Source of the DNA: Taxillus chinensis
Taxonomy: Eukaryota; Streptophyta; Magnoliopsida; Santalales; Loranthaceae
Length of the DNA: 64,000 bases
Reading direction: 5' to 3'
Assembly (NCBI GenBank): GCA_023512835.1
Contig: CM042089.1
Coordinates: forward strand, 13,717,759-13,781,758
Notes under the pieces: model-generated
Database searches by the model: none
Told to the model about the DNA's origin: nothing
The model's input: only the letters and a program-made list of their open reading frames with translations
Shown: positions 33,742-46,076 of the stretch, piece after piece
Layout of the letters: each line of letters opens with the position of its first letter
How positions within the stretch are numbered: the stretch's first letter is position 1
Made by a program: the position numbers and the translations under genes

Positions 33742-35535
33742 GTATACAAATCGTGATAAGTAATAAAGTGAATTTTTAAGTCCGGATTATCGTACCCAAG
33801 GGAAGGATGTAGAATTTGGAAATTTTAACTAGCTTATAAAGAGATTTTTGGTTGAAAATATATAAAAACAGAACTGAATTTAAAACAGGTTGATTGAATG
33901 GTTGTGAGAAATGGAAATGAGCTTGTTTAAGTATATATAAGTTCAATTGATAAAGGTGATTGGAGTTAAGATTTCATTTGATGTATTTTTCCCAAGAATA
34001 GGTCTCAATTCAATCTAATTCTTTCCTTGTGACAATATCTAATACCCTACCTCTAATGCATGAATTAGCCTTTTTCAAGTGCCATAATTCGTGTGTACAC
34101 CCTAGCATGGGGGACGGGTGACCCTTTAAGATTTGGGTTGTTTAGTCTAGAGCAAGCACCACAACCACTCTTAACTTGGTATCCTAGGTTTTACACTGGC
34201 TTTCACAAATTATACAACCCCTAGTTTGATTATCTTGCTTTTTCTAATAATTATGCTTCATTTTTCAATCCTTCACATAAGTACCTATAATGATAAAATG
34301 AAATGGCCAGAGTCCATTTTATATTTCAACCCAAGATATTCAATAAACACTTACAAAGTGAAGAAAATTAAACTAAAACATTACAAATTAATTCATTACA
34401 TCAAACTCCATCCTAACACCAATCAAGGGTTTTTAAGCTTCCATAATCAAATTGAAAACAACAAAATTACAGAACATGGATAAGAAAAACCAAAAGGATA
34501 GCTTGCCTATTTAGACCAAGAATTCCAAGGTTGATCTTCTTTTCCCAGCAAAATGTCTTCAAACTCCAAGAGATACCCCAAGCCTTCTTCTCTCTCCCTT
34601 TCTCTACTCTAGATGAAGAATGGTAATGTAGAATAAAAGAGAACTGTATGAATATTGGATGATTCCAAATGAAGGATCCACTCCCCTTTTATAGCCTCCC
34701 AAGGCTATATTTGAATTTTGAATTCCCCATTTTTTCTCATAATTTCTCTAAATAATTAACCCATATTTAATCCCATGTAACTCCCACTATTTGAATTTGA
34801 AAAAGGGATTAAATATTAGCCTTCAAAGCTCTCTTAATCCCCATAAAACCTAAGTCCAAATGCAGAGCACCAATTTTGAATTTGAATTTCTACAATTAAT
34901 TTCCCTTTGACTTGAGTATTTGGTACGTGTCCTTGATCAAATGACTTCGGTCCAGAAGGGAATAAGAAAGTTGCAAAAATAAGAAGTCCATCGCTGAATT
35001 TTGGGCTTTGGTCGGGTGAAGAAGGCTTCACCCGACCATCATGTACTGTCCTCAAATCTCACCCGACCAGAAGGAAGTTCTGTTCCATGATGCTGAGAGA
35101 GTCTAAATATGCAAAATAAGCTTCACCCGACTTGGTCGGGTGAAGAGTCATTCACTCGACCACCCCCAAACGACCTCGGATTTCACCCGACCACAAGGCA
35201 ATTATCATCATTGAGGCTCTAGAAAGCTATCCCTGAAATATGGGCTTCACCCGATTTTCACTCGACCAACTTGAAATTTGGTCATCATGATCTTTAGGTC
35301 TTTGGGATTCTTTCTTCCTTTTGTTGATCTGGTAATTCTTCTTTGATTTTTGGATTCCTATCAAAACATAGCAAAAATATCACAAAAACTACAAGAAATC
35401 CTCTTTTCTGGGTTAGGGCATGAAAATGTGATATTGTAACTCTTTTGGGCAATAAATGAAGTAAAAAAGTATGAAAATGTACTCGAAATGACCCTAAAAA
35501 GGGATATAACCCCCCCCCCCCCCCCTCCTCGATCA
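33725..35535 (-). mobile_element. Solo LTR inserted in the Copia leader
   Basis: The 1811-bp block has perfect 10-bp inverted ends, TGATCGAGGA at 33725-33734 and TCCTCGATCA at 35526-35535, which also supply the TG...CA termini. Flanking pentamers ATGTT (33720-33724) and GTGTT (35536-35540) match at four of five positions, as expected of an ageing target duplication. On the minus strand its 3' end reads like the end of Gypsy LTRs (a CCCTTGGGTACG segment, then ACGATTTGTATACTTGCAAA). No coding region is present. It contains a 16-C run (35510-35525) and a cluster of CACCCGACC motifs. Confidence 0.65.
35010..35270. repeat. Clustered TTCACCCGACC motifs
   Basis: The 11-base motif TTCACCCGACC or close variants, in either orientation, occurs about nine times. 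Examples are at 35027, 35058, 35122 (as inverted pair CACCCGACTTGGTCGGGTG), 35151, 35181 and 35246. It is irregularly spaced, so it is not a simple tandem repeat. It lies inside the solo LTR at 33725-35535. Confidence 0.75.
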
Positions 35536-35553
35536 GTGTTCGACTCAACCCTA

Positions 35554-35565
35554 GCTCTGATACCA
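35554..35565 (-). promoter_or_regulatory. Primer-binding site for initiator tRNA-Met (Copia)
   Basis: The minus strand reads TGGTATCAGAGC, two bases after the 5' LTR. This is the standard plant Copia primer site complementary to the 3' end of initiator tRNA-Met. Confidence 0.92.
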
Positions 35566-35567
35566 AT

Positions 35568-35898
35568 TGAAAAGTAGATCGACGCCACACACACACACGA
35601 TTTGTACAAGAACACAAGATTTACGTGGTTTCCCAAACCGGGTACGTCTACGGGAGTGACGGCGTTTCTGTTTGTATTATTCTGTTGAATATTACATCAA
35701 CTAGGGTTTACATTAATAGGGATATATATATATAGTCATCCTATTAGCCTCCCACACCCCCAAACCTCCTGGGCCTCCGGCCTAACAGAAAGAAGTCCAA
35801 CGCCGGCCGTCCAAGCTCCGTTCCGCGCCACTCCACTCGCTTGGCCGGCCTTCTGCTAGTATCTCTCATACATCATATATAAGCCACATATTCCAACA
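35568..35898 (-). repeat. 5' LTR of the Copia element
   Basis: 331 bases, beginning TGTTGGAATATGTGGC at 35898 and ending ATCTACTTTTCA at 35568 on the minus strand. A (TA)n-rich TATATATATATA stretch near 35725 is the likely TATA region. Only the first 57 bases have a counterpart at the other end of the element. Confidence 0.88.
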
Positions 35899-35929
35899 GG
35901 CTCTTCCTTGAAAATGAATTTGCAAAGCA

Positions 35930-36085
35930 ATTTACCGCACCCCACTATAGGACGGATATCCAGCCCAGCCTATACATGGGGCAAAGTATGATTTTGAAAC
36001 TTCACTATCTACTTAGGCAGAAGCGGGATACAGTAACACATAGACCCTACCCCCCGCTAGAGCGTGTATCACCCTTAATTGAGGC
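35930..36085. mobile_element. Partial copy of a non-autonomous hAT-like element
   Basis: About 150 bases (CACTATAGGACGG; CCTATACATGGGGC; CGGGATACAGT; ATCACCCTTAATT) are a diverged relative of the right end of the element at 41192-41895 (bases about 41755-41895). No left end is present. Confidence 0.55.
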
Positions 36086-38633
36086 AAAATAAAGTTCCAT
36101 AAATTCAATTATAATTTAAATAATCTCATAGATAAAGACCGTGATTATTGTACTTACATATAAGTGAATACTCAATGGCATTAAGTAGAACACATTTTCT
36201 TTGTTTTTCTGAATAAAAACACAAATTACGTAATGGATTGAAGATCACGTGCCTCCCCGTAATTTTATTAATATTTAAGTTTATTTATAATCCGATACGC
36301 CAAGTTTCAAAGCCTTTAACTAATTTTTTACACTAAAATAAAATAACTTTTATATTTTTAAAATTTTATTTTCGGTTAATACATTAAATTTTATTCTATA
36401 GAAATATTCTACTAAATATTTATACTATTTTTATTTTTGATATATATGACATTTTTATAGATGCTCATACCTATGACCTCGGCTTCATAACTTTTTTTCG
36501 TTTCAAGTTTCTTCCTAGAAAAACAATATCAATAACTGCTACAATTTGAGAAATATTGGAGTATAATATTTGTGTAATTTCAATTTTAATAATTGATTAT
36601 GATTAAATTTATATATTTTTCTTATGAAAATTTTATAAATAATTTTTTAAAAACTAATGGTTGAACGTAAGTGTTTTGTTTTTTTTCAATAAAATTAAAA
36701 TGAATTAAAAGCTATGATCATTGATAACAATGAATTAATTAATTTTAAAAGCTTTCCACCAATATATACTAGTCATTATGCAATCTATATGTTCATTATG
36801 TTGTGTTGTATTTTTTAAAAATTTGTTTTTAAAATTTAAAAAAAACACATTTAAAATCCAAATCTTGAAAATATACTTTCAAATTAAAGAAAAAAGTTGT
36901 TTTCTTAAGAATAATAGGCTGTATGAGTTAGTTAGCAAATGAAAATACGAAAATAGAGGTAAAAAAAAAGTAGGAAAAAAAAAAAGAAACGTATTGCGAC
37001 AGCATTCACCTCCGATTTTTTTATTTTTTTAAAATTTTAGATAAAAAAATAATTTTGTAAATTTTTTATTCTAAATTTATTTATTTTTCAATAAAAAATT
37101 AAAAAAAGTCACGTGGAAGCGACGTGGAAAGGACAAAAATAAAATTGACGCCAAATCAAAGGACACGCACACACGTTAGCTGGTTGATCATTTGATGGAG
37201 GTAGAAAAAGTGTGAAAAGAAAATTTTATAATATGTATTGTTATTTTTATGTTTAATATTTAAAATAAAAAATTAAATTAATAAGAGTATTTTCGAAAAA
37301 AGCTAGTACTATTATTTTTCAGATGTTTTCGTTCAAAGAGTTTTCTAGGTCTACCCAAGAATATAAAAAAAAATCATGCAATTTCTACACTTCCGCCCTT
37401 TTTTCATGCCTACCAAGCAGAGGGTAGAGCTGCACGCACGTGGCCTCATCTCATGTAATGGAAGCCACATATGACAGACATATCATCTCTTAACTTGGGA
37501 TATAACTATTATATATAACCTTCCCTCTCCATACATACCATGCCAGTGTAATGTGGCTTCGAAAACCGTCTTCTCAACAGATGAACGCCTCAATACTAGG
37601 CCAGTTTTTTTTTAAAATCAGAATTTCCAAGCTTCTGGGTTTTCTGTGTTGCATTGCCAATATTTTCAATATATTATGTGTGGGTTTTCATAACATATGA
37701 TGTTTATTTTCTTTTTACCTAAGTTTAGTTTATGGGAAAATAGAATAGTGTTTTTTTTTGGTACGTGTTGCATTGACATGGAATTATGAAGAAAAAAGGG
37801 TCTCTCAAAAGTTTAATAGTCCATTTCAAAAGGGGCTCCAAATGAATAGAAGTTTCGGGCGGAAGATAATAATAATTTTCTTTTTACTGCCCTTCATTTT
37901 CCTTGCGTCCAAATTAAACATGAACCCTCCAATTCTATTAGCTTAGAGGCTGGTGTCTTGAGGGAAACTCTAGACAGCTTTTATGAACCCCTCCAATTCT
38001 ATGAGCTTAGATGTGGAAATACTAGTATTTATTGGGCATGCCCAATGATGTTGCCCGATTTATGTTGAAAGTTTTTTTCTCCCCAAAAGATGACCTTTTA
38101 TGATGGAAAATAATCTGAAACTACATATTTTCTTTTATGTGTCAGAAAAATGTTGAACACACCTTACAATAGCATGTTTTTTGTTTTTGAGCTTATGAAA
38201 TTAAAATTGCACAAAACAAAACATAAATTGGTGGTTTTGGTAAAAGCCACCTAAGTGTTACATGGATTATTTCATCCATAGTAGGTTTGTTTTCAAGGGG
38301 GAATAGGGGTTAGCGAGTGGCTTTAGCTCAACTGTTTTTTTTCCTCTCCTAACTTTACTGTGTTTAACTTTTGAATCTTCCTGGGTAGGAAAAAAATGAA
38401 TGATAGAGCAGAGATAGTATGATGGTCTCTTTCAAGTCAAACTTCACAAATCTCTATTCGAAATGTGTAAATTAAATAAAAAGTTAGAACTTAAAGATGG
38501 ATTTAAGTTCTTTTGTGTTTGAATGTTGAATAGTTTTTTTAATTATTTCAAAATTAGTGTGCTATGTATTTAAAGGTGAAATTTTTATGGATGGATCAAG
38601 TTTATTCACTGATTACGTTGTGGTTTCATGTAG
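36086..38633. other. AT-rich region, no gene seen
   Basis: Homopolymer-rich DNA. 37400-37560 looks promoter-like (TATATATAACC at about 37510 followed by a C/T-rich stretch) and lies 1.1 kb upstream of the first recognisable KMS1 exon, but I could not find KMS1 exon 1 in this interval. Confidence 0.4.
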
Positions 38634-39914
38634 GAATCCGGGAAAAGAATTTGCAGGTTCTAGAAAACTTAACATTAGCAGCACATCCATTAAAAACTCT
38701 GAACTTTTTCATTTTGGCTGGTGTTCAATATCTTAAGAGATTAATATTATACCTTTTGCTTTTGAGTGTTGTGCTACTGGTGCTTGGGATATTGCCCATG
38801 ACCATTGATGGTCACGAAAATGTATTTTACTTTGCTTTTATCTGAGTGCTTTTACTGTGGCACTGTTTTACGTTCCTATGGACAGAGGGTGGCATCTTGT
38901 AGTTTTACTGTTGGTCTATTCCACTCTGAGTATTTAAAAAAGATTAATAGCTCATTGTAACGATACTTTTCCTGTCAGATTGTGAATTCAAGTGAGCCCG
39001 AAGTTTTTTATAATCTTTTCAAAGGATGATTCATTACTTTCACCTCATAGCTATGCCATTTTTTCATTGAATAAATTCAAACTTACAAACTTCCTTTTGG
39101 CAATAAACTTGTGAATACTCTTGAATCTAGTCAAACAAATTAGTATATTTCACGTTTCTGTAGCATGCTGATAAGATTTTACAGTTTTTGCGGTTTGGAC
39201 TGTGGTGGACAGCTCTTAGTGTTGCATCTTCTATTGGTCTTGGTATGTAAAATTACTGGAGTTATGTGCCCTCAACGAGGCAATGATGTATGTTTATTAG
39301 ATGTTTTGCCTCAATGAGTATATTCCTTTTGATTGGTTTCTAATTCAGGGTCGCATGCTAGACTATACAAGCATGAAGCGTCAATCATTTCCAATGCAGA
39401 TATGGCTGGGTTTTATGTTAACCATATTTAGTTATTTTAACTATCTTCTGAGAACTGCATTCTCTGTGTGGCAATTTTTATTCATTTATTTATCATGGAC
39501 ATATGTTTTGAGTTTTGGCCATTTCCGAGTTGTGCACTAAAATATTGCATTGTTTGATTAATTAATGCATCAACAATGATAATGTTGTTCCCTCTCCCCC
39601 CACCCTTTCTCAGGATCTGGCTTACACACTTTTGTCCTCTATCTGGGCCCTCATACTGCCCTTTTCACAATAAAAGCAATACAATGTGGACGCGTTGATA
39701 TTAAAAGTGCTCCATATGATACAATCCAATTGAAAAATAGTCCATCATGGCTCAATAAGGACTGCTCTGACTTTGGACCACCACTGTTTTCTTCATCCCA
39801 TGGTTCACCGGTTCCACTTAGCAGTATTTTACCACAGGTCCAGCTAGAGGCTATTCTCTGGGGGTGTTGGGACTACACTTGGAGAGCTTCCTCCGTATTT
39901 TATCTCCAGAGCAG
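38634..39914 (+). pseudogene. KMS1: KMS1 / vacuole membrane protein 1 (VMP1-like) gene fragment
   Basis: Three exons match plant KMS1, an ER-resident VMP1-family membrane protein involved in early secretory traffic. Exon 38634-38821 reads ENLTLAAHPLKTLNFFILAG and VLGILPMTIDG. Exon 39185-39242 reads FLRFGLWWTALSVASSIGL. Exon 39614-39914 reads GSGLHTFVLYLGPHTALFTI, CGRVDIKSAPYDTIQLKNSP and LSSILPQVQLEAILWG. All keep AG acceptors and GT donors, so it is not a processed copy. Damage: a deletion in the first exon before the LGILPMTIDG part, one extra G in the run 39860-39864, and loss of exon 1 and all exons after the third. Recognition comes from family memory but is strong over more than 100 residues. 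Confidence 0.85.
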
Positions 39915-41191
39915 GTATTTATAAGAACATATATTTGAGTTTTATAAGCCAATGAAGATTAACAAGCCCTTCTACATGGCACCGTAGCAGTTTTGAAATT
40001 TCAAATCAAATCAAGTTAATATATTATTCGGTATTAAATCAAATCAAATCGATTTTGTTCAACTTTAACAATTTGATAAAGTAACAATTTCAACTAGTCA
40101 GTTGGGACTGATTTAGGCGGTTGGGCTATTTAAAGTTTTACCCTACAAGGTTTGGTAGTCCATGGGATAGAAAATAAAAATGTATATTCGTCTTAGTTTT
40201 AAAATTGATTGTGTAAGCTCCCAATATACAACAAATTGACCGAATCCAATAATATTATCATTTATTTATTTTCTTTTATTATTTTATATTTTGTGACTTA
40301 TTTATTTAAAATTGTTTGCTAATACTTAATATATTGTATTTGTGAATTATATTATTTAATTTTGACACTTTTAAAATTATAAATTTGATATATATTAGTA
40401 TTGATATGCTCACATACTATTTTTTTTGTTTTACATCATTTCAACTTTAAAGAACTCAAAAATTGATAAACTAAACCAACTCGAACTTATCCAAACTAAT
40501 AATATTTTAACCTGTCAGTTAAAACCGAACTGACCTTAACTGAATCAATTTAATCTGATTTGGTTTAGTCCAAGCAATAGGTTTGGTTTCGTTTGATTTT
40601 ATCTAAACAAAAAAAATATCAAATTGATTTGAAAAATGACTCAAACCAAAATGATTTCATCCCTAAAACCTTGATGACATCAACCAAAAAAATAACACTT
40701 ATTATCCTCTCCTCCTACAAGCTAAATGAAATAACATATACATTAAATATTTTATTTATATAAATAATGATAACTATTATCTTAGATATTTTAATAAATA
40801 ATGAAACATATTTTTAGATAGATATTTAGTAGTAGGTCTTAATATTTTTTATTTAAACTATTTAAATAATAGTTATTATTATTATTTATATAAACATACT
40901 ACGTGTACACATGTTATGGTAGCCAAAAATAGTGGTATAAAATGGGTCGGTCTGGTCCAGCCCATTGCGGAGCATGCCTAAATGGGTTAGCTCATTTATT
41001 GGATAAATTGAATATATAAGTCCCAAAAATATAAAAATATTAAAATATATTTAATATACTAATCAAATATATGTTGATAACTTTTTATATAATTTGTTAT
41101 TTTATTATTAGCATAAAATATAAAATTTGATGAATTAATTAAAATCTCATAATATAAAATATGTATTAAACTTTAATGCATGAGTTGAAAT
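39915..41191. other. AT-rich region with a probable degenerate MITE
   Basis: 39990-40670 begins with repeated AAATCAAATCAA and ends with text such as GATTTGAAAAATGACTCAAA, suggesting a non-autonomous hAT-like element whose ends I could not fix. It may have removed the missing KMS1 exons. No gene seen. Confidence 0.35.
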
Positions 41192-41895
41192 TAGGGGTGG
41201 GCAACGGATACCTGCCCCCGCTACCTTGCCCGCTATCCGCTTCGCACCCGCTATGTGGGGCGGGTTATCCCACCCAGGCAAGAGTGAGGTGCGGTTTTTA
41301 AACTTGACACTCTGTCCTAGGCGGGGACGGAGAGCGGTAATAGGTAGTGGGATACCCCACCCCGCCTAATTTTATAATATTTTAAATATTATTATTTAAC
41401 TATTATTTATAATTTTTGATATTTTTTAATGATATTTATTATTATAAAATTAAATCATTTTTTATAATTTTTTGCTTAAAAATGATGTAGAAATTTAATT
41501 TAAGTCAAAATTATTGATATAAACAGATCCAATAAAAAGGGATAACAAGATACAAACAAATAAAACAAGATATAAATCTTAAAATTTAATCTAGCGCCTA
41601 AGCGAGGACAAAGCCGGTAATAGGTTGATTCCACCTCTGATAGGACTCGAATTCCTTCTATCAATTGCTTCATGAAGCCTCTAAAAGGCAAGGTTGTCTT
41701 AAAAAATATATCAATAAAACGGAAAGTGGGGAGCGGGCGAATGAAGCCTCCCCCGCTAACCCCGCCATAGGACAGGGTATCCTACCCCGCCTACACATGA
41801 GGTGGGATACAGTTTTAAAATTTTATTATCTACCTGAGCGGGAGTGGAGTATGATAATAGTTAGACTTCGCCTTCGCTGACAGGTAGCACCTCTA
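41192..41895. mobile_element. Non-autonomous hAT-like transposon (704 bp)
   Basis: The ends are TAGGGGTGGGCA on the left and, as complement of the right, TAGAGGTGCTACC. The flanks are GTTGAAAT (41184-41191) and ATTGAAAT (41896-41903), an 8-bp duplication with one transition. Subterminal regions are rich in GCGGG/CCCGC runs. A TAGGGGTG terminus and 8-bp duplication suit non-autonomous hAT elements. There is no coding capacity. Confidence 0.65.
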
Positions 41896-44533
41896 ATTGA
41901 AATAATGTTTAAAACTTTACGGACTCACTTTAATCTAGTTGCAAATGATGCCATTTGTGAGCAGTTTAATTTAAATTAATAGATACAAAAGAGAATTAAA
42001 AAAAAATGCTCTTTTCATCATTACATTTCCACACTATTCCAGGCGTGGTTTAGTTGAAATTAAATGACCTCTCTCCTCATGACATTTATATATTACTTCG
42101 ATGTTGAACGTATGATTGGTAAAAAAGCAAAATATAATTAGAAACAGGGGAAACCCCATATGAGTCGAGCCGTGAAAAGTTATTTTAGGAACATATAACT
42201 GTTCATCAAAAAAACGTTGACCGTCAAACTCAGCAGCGGCAGATGATAAGATTGCTTTGTTCATTAAAATACCTTTGGAGAAATTCTGAAAGAGTTTAAC
42301 TCCAACACATGGATTTAATTTATCAACCCGACTGACCCCAGCACACTCCTTTTTCATCAGCAACGGTGGAAGGGGCAGAGGTTGCATGCGGCGGAGGTGG
42401 CTTCGTTGAAGCAGTGTTGCGGTAGTGGCTTCGTTGCCAGTATTTGGCCAATGTGTGGCTGTGGCAGAGGACCTGTCCGGACCTAGAAAACACAATGGCA
42501 GGCAGCGGGGATGATGTGCGCGAATAGACTGATGGAGGTGGTGACGGTGTTAACGTGTGGTGTTGCTGAGCGAGAGAATGATGACGCGACTGCGTGCGAG
42601 AAGATAGCGCGTTTTTTTAATATCAAAACGTCATAAGATCCTATATAGTTTCAAGCGAGAGATTGATGACGTGACTACATAGGATCCTGATCCTATTGTA
42701 TGTTGGGAATGTATATGTGGGTTCAACTCAATGATAGCATGAAAGTAAATATTATTGTATGGATCTCGTCTAAGAAATGATTATATTGGTAATTTACCTG
42801 AGACAGAAAGAGTGTCAAAATGATTAGTAAAAAATCAGCCCAAATATATCTTTAGTTTTATTGAAATATTATAAACTTTAAAAGACATGGACAAAACAAA
42901 ACTAGCATACCAATCGTAGTAAATCCAGAATTTGTGTTTTTCTTGATTCTACCTCTTGTGTTGGTGACATTGGTTCAACATCAAATATAATATATTCTCA
43001 TCTAAAAATTTATCAAATTTCATCACATAAGCCACCTAATCAGTTAATGGTGGCTCAGACACCAAACCACTAGTTGAATAGCTCATCGATCTATTCTAAA
43101 TTATCAAGGGACAAGCTTGTAATTTCAAAAGTATTTCTTAAATTGCAAAATCATATCTAAACCAGAAAGATGATGGTTGTGACATATGGCCAAATCAATA
43201 AGAACCAAAACAAGAACACAAAGAAAGCTGAAAGCCCCTTAAATTTGAGGGCTTCAATGGATCGTTTCACCCAGCAAAAGGACAAAGTTGGCCCTAGGTG
43301 TAATCACATTTGTTTGATCATAATAGTATATTTAAAATTATATTTTTATTTATTTAATTATTTATTATATTATCTTACAGTAACCATTATAATTAAATAA
43401 AAATATTAATTATACTTGTTCTCATTAGTTTATTACTTTACATATGATATTTTTTTCCCATCAATTTTACTAATCTTGTCATCCTGTTATTAAAAGAATC
43501 TCACGTACTATTATGTGACAGGTGATTTGTTGACATGAGATCCGAATTTAAGGAATAAATAACATCCGAGTGAGTAATCTACGATGGGTGCAGCGGATTA
43601 AAATATATAATTGAATTAGAAATGGGTACAATTGTACTAGCAAAATGCGAGCATTCTCTTCTGGTTCAATTGTCGTCCATGGCAGGGCCGCCCTGCTCCT
43701 TGGATTCTCCAACCGCCAGTCACCCGCTTGCCCGTGGTCGATCGCCACATCCTTGACGGCTGACGCCGTAAATCAAGTCGAAACGGCCATGAAACGACAA
43801 ACACTTGGGTTACTTCACCCGTCTTGGCGTAGGGCCTCATGTTCCAGTGAATGGACTACTCGCCGATTAGACAAAACCACACCAGTTCACTAGGAATCTT
43901 GTGACCACATGACACGTTAAGGATGTTCAGCCGCCCACATGGGCGATTGCATTTTAAAATTTATTTAATGCAAGGATCACGCACAAGTAACAAAATTACA
44001 AATAAAATGGTGCCCTGTGACGGCCCAGAGGCTTAAACGCATTCGTGATGTAAAAATAAAAAATTTAAAAATTGAAAGGTAAACCTCATTTAATTTGAGG
44101 TTGAGATGTGTTTTCTTAGGAGACGGAGACATGTAAGTCTTGAGAAGTTGATGTTTTTGTTTTTTATCGGAAAAAATCCCTTATTTTAGGGTATGGTTGG
44201 GGCAAATGAAGGAAAAATATGTTAAAATATCCCCTCCCGCGGTCGGCAGATACCCTTGTATCATAGAAGAGAAAAAAAGGGATTAAGTTAAAATTAAAAA
44301 AGTGAGAGGTGCAAGGTTACAAAAAAAAAAAAAAAAAAAACCCACACGAATTATGTTATAGTTTTATGAGTATTCTACGTTCTCAATTTTCCAGAATTAT
44401 CAGATATTAGTAAGGTTAGTTACTAGGTTAGTTTTATGTTTCATTTTTTAAAACAAATTTTCCCCAAAATAGTTTTTCCATCATTCACTTTTCCCAACAA
44501 CCCTATTATATTCAACAGTTATCCTTTCTCTCC
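41896..44533. other. No gene seen; several repeat-like patches
   Basis: A minus-strand ORF of 153 codons at 42034-42495 matches nothing I know. 43590-43900 is a GC-rich island in AT-rich DNA with ORFs on both strands, perhaps an LTR fragment. 43990-44260 contains TGTGACGGCCCAGAGG, which could be an LTR start. A 21-A run lies at about 44321-44341. Confidence 0.4.
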
Positions 44534-44605
44534 TATAAATACACTTCAATTATCCTTATTCACCCACATAACTTTCATCTAATTCTCTCTACCCTCCTCA
44601 CAAAA

Positions 44606-45040
44606 ATGGTTTCTTTCATCAAGTTGGTGCTTACTATTCTTGTGGTGTTTTGCATTGTTTTGTATTTCCATGGAAATGTCCATCATTTTCTTATCACTCC
44701 TATATACTTAGTGAAAAGGACACTTCCATTGTGCAATCCCACAGTCCAAGAAATTTATGCTTTTCTTGTTGCTACCATGCTAGATATCATGCTAAGTGAG
44801 TAGCATCTCCCTACAAGCACCTCTAAGTGGATGGAGAAATTGAAAAACTTAACAAAAAATGAGATTATCCAAGAAGTAACTTGGATGACTAAAATGAACA
44901 TGATATATAGCTATAACGAATGTGACCGGATTCCTTTACTTGGCTCATGGGAAGAAACAATATATGCACCTCTCCAAGCATGGAGATAATTGGAAAATAG
45001 TCATATCATTCCAATAATCTAAGTGATAGAATCATGTGAC
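44606..45040 (+). pseudogene. Small ORF and downstream DUF7745-like remnant
   Basis: ATG 44606 opens a 65-codon frame with a hydrophobic N-terminus (LVLTILVVFCIVLYFHG), ending in TAG at 44801. A TATA box (TATAAATA, 44534-44541) and a pyrimidine-rich leader precede it. After the stop, a different frame from about 44800 reads KWMEKLKNLTKNEI, then RIPLLGSWEETIYAPLQAWR and a stop at about 44987. That order (Trp-rich stretch, Leu-Thr, then PLLG and Y-P) is like the C-terminal part of DUF7745 (plant retroelement-associated) proteins. The link is a weak pattern match, and whether the first ORF belongs to the same remnant is unclear. Confidence 0.35.
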
Positions 45041-46076
45041 ATCAAACACAATAGTTAAGAGTAGGAAGTATCGTTGCCCAAATGCATAAGGCTTTACTTG
45101 AACCACAAAAGATCTAAATTATGAACAAACATTTATGTATAGACCTTATATATAAATAAGTTTTGTTACCACTTATATAAACTCTAAATTCATACCAAAT
45201 ATGTTTAAATAAGCTATGGAAAATACATTGCAAACAAAATCTCTATATTACCCTTGAAACAAGCCGACTAATCAATCACATAACATAATAAAATAATAAA
45301 ATTATATTTCTTTTCCATCTTTTTTTTTACCCTAACCGATCAACCCGTAAAAAAATTAAAATTTCACTTTTTTTTCTTTTCATCATTTTTCTTTCCGTCT
45401 CTTTTTCATGTGTTTTTTTCCATTCATTTTTTTTAACTTTGTCAAGTATAAGATTAATATTCTGCATTAAGATTGGGTTGTTAAGATGTTTGTCACAAAA
45501 AGCTATGAGAGTTCGTGTTTTGTCGTGATAATCTTATTTTAGGTAAATATGTATATAGATTTTATTGTTTATTCTGTTACTAATTATCTAAACACCTATA
45601 TCTAAAATTGCCAATACGAGTCTTCTACGTACAAGCCCCCAACTCTCCAAGATTAACATATAGTTGGAAGGTAAATTAGTTTCAAAATCATTTAAAGAAA
45701 GTGATCATCGAACTCAATTGTTGTTACCACCTCCTTAAGGAGGAGTTTTGTTATATATAAGAGTATAATATCTCTTACTTGTTGTACTATTCTAGTGATC
45801 GCTAGAGAAAGTATTGGAGTTATCACCATCGTTATGATTTTTTATTTTTTTTTGCAAAATTTTTAGGTGAACTGATCCAATAAAGGTCTAATAGTTTTTC
45901 TCTTATTCGGTTTTGATGTTAAAAAAAGGTTGTTATTTGTTGTGTTGAGTTTCTTGCTAATTTCAAAAGATAGCAGATTATTATTTTGGTGCGAGATTAA
46001 TCCCAACAACATTATTCAAAACTTTGGGTCATGTTAGATTTGCAAATTTATATAGTGACTTATGCGTTGTCATCAT
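45041..46076. other. AT-rich region, no gene seen
   Basis: No ORF, repeat end or RNA gene could be supported in this interval. Confidence 0.5.

Larger units (their letters stand above)
16411..35898 (-). mobile_element. Ty1/Copia retrotransposon, Tork-like, split by two insertions
   Basis: Read on the minus strand it runs 5' LTR (35898-35568), methionine-tRNA primer site, gag, protease, integrase, reverse transcriptase, RNase H, polypurine tract and a truncated 3' LTR (16467-16411). The integrase-before-RT order defines Copia. A solo LTR sits between primer site and gag, and a whole Athila-like element sits between integrase and RT. Without these insertions the remnant is about 4.5 kb. The gag start (FDVERFNGTGNFGLWQKRV) and general layout resemble Tork/Tnt1 relatives; that lineage call is from memory. 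Several stops and frameshifts make it inactive. Confidence 0.9.

Noticed and set aside
42034..42495. 153-codon minus-strand ORF
   Set aside because: No recognisable domain, composition shifts along its length, and no promoter or splice context; kept only as a note in the interval entry.
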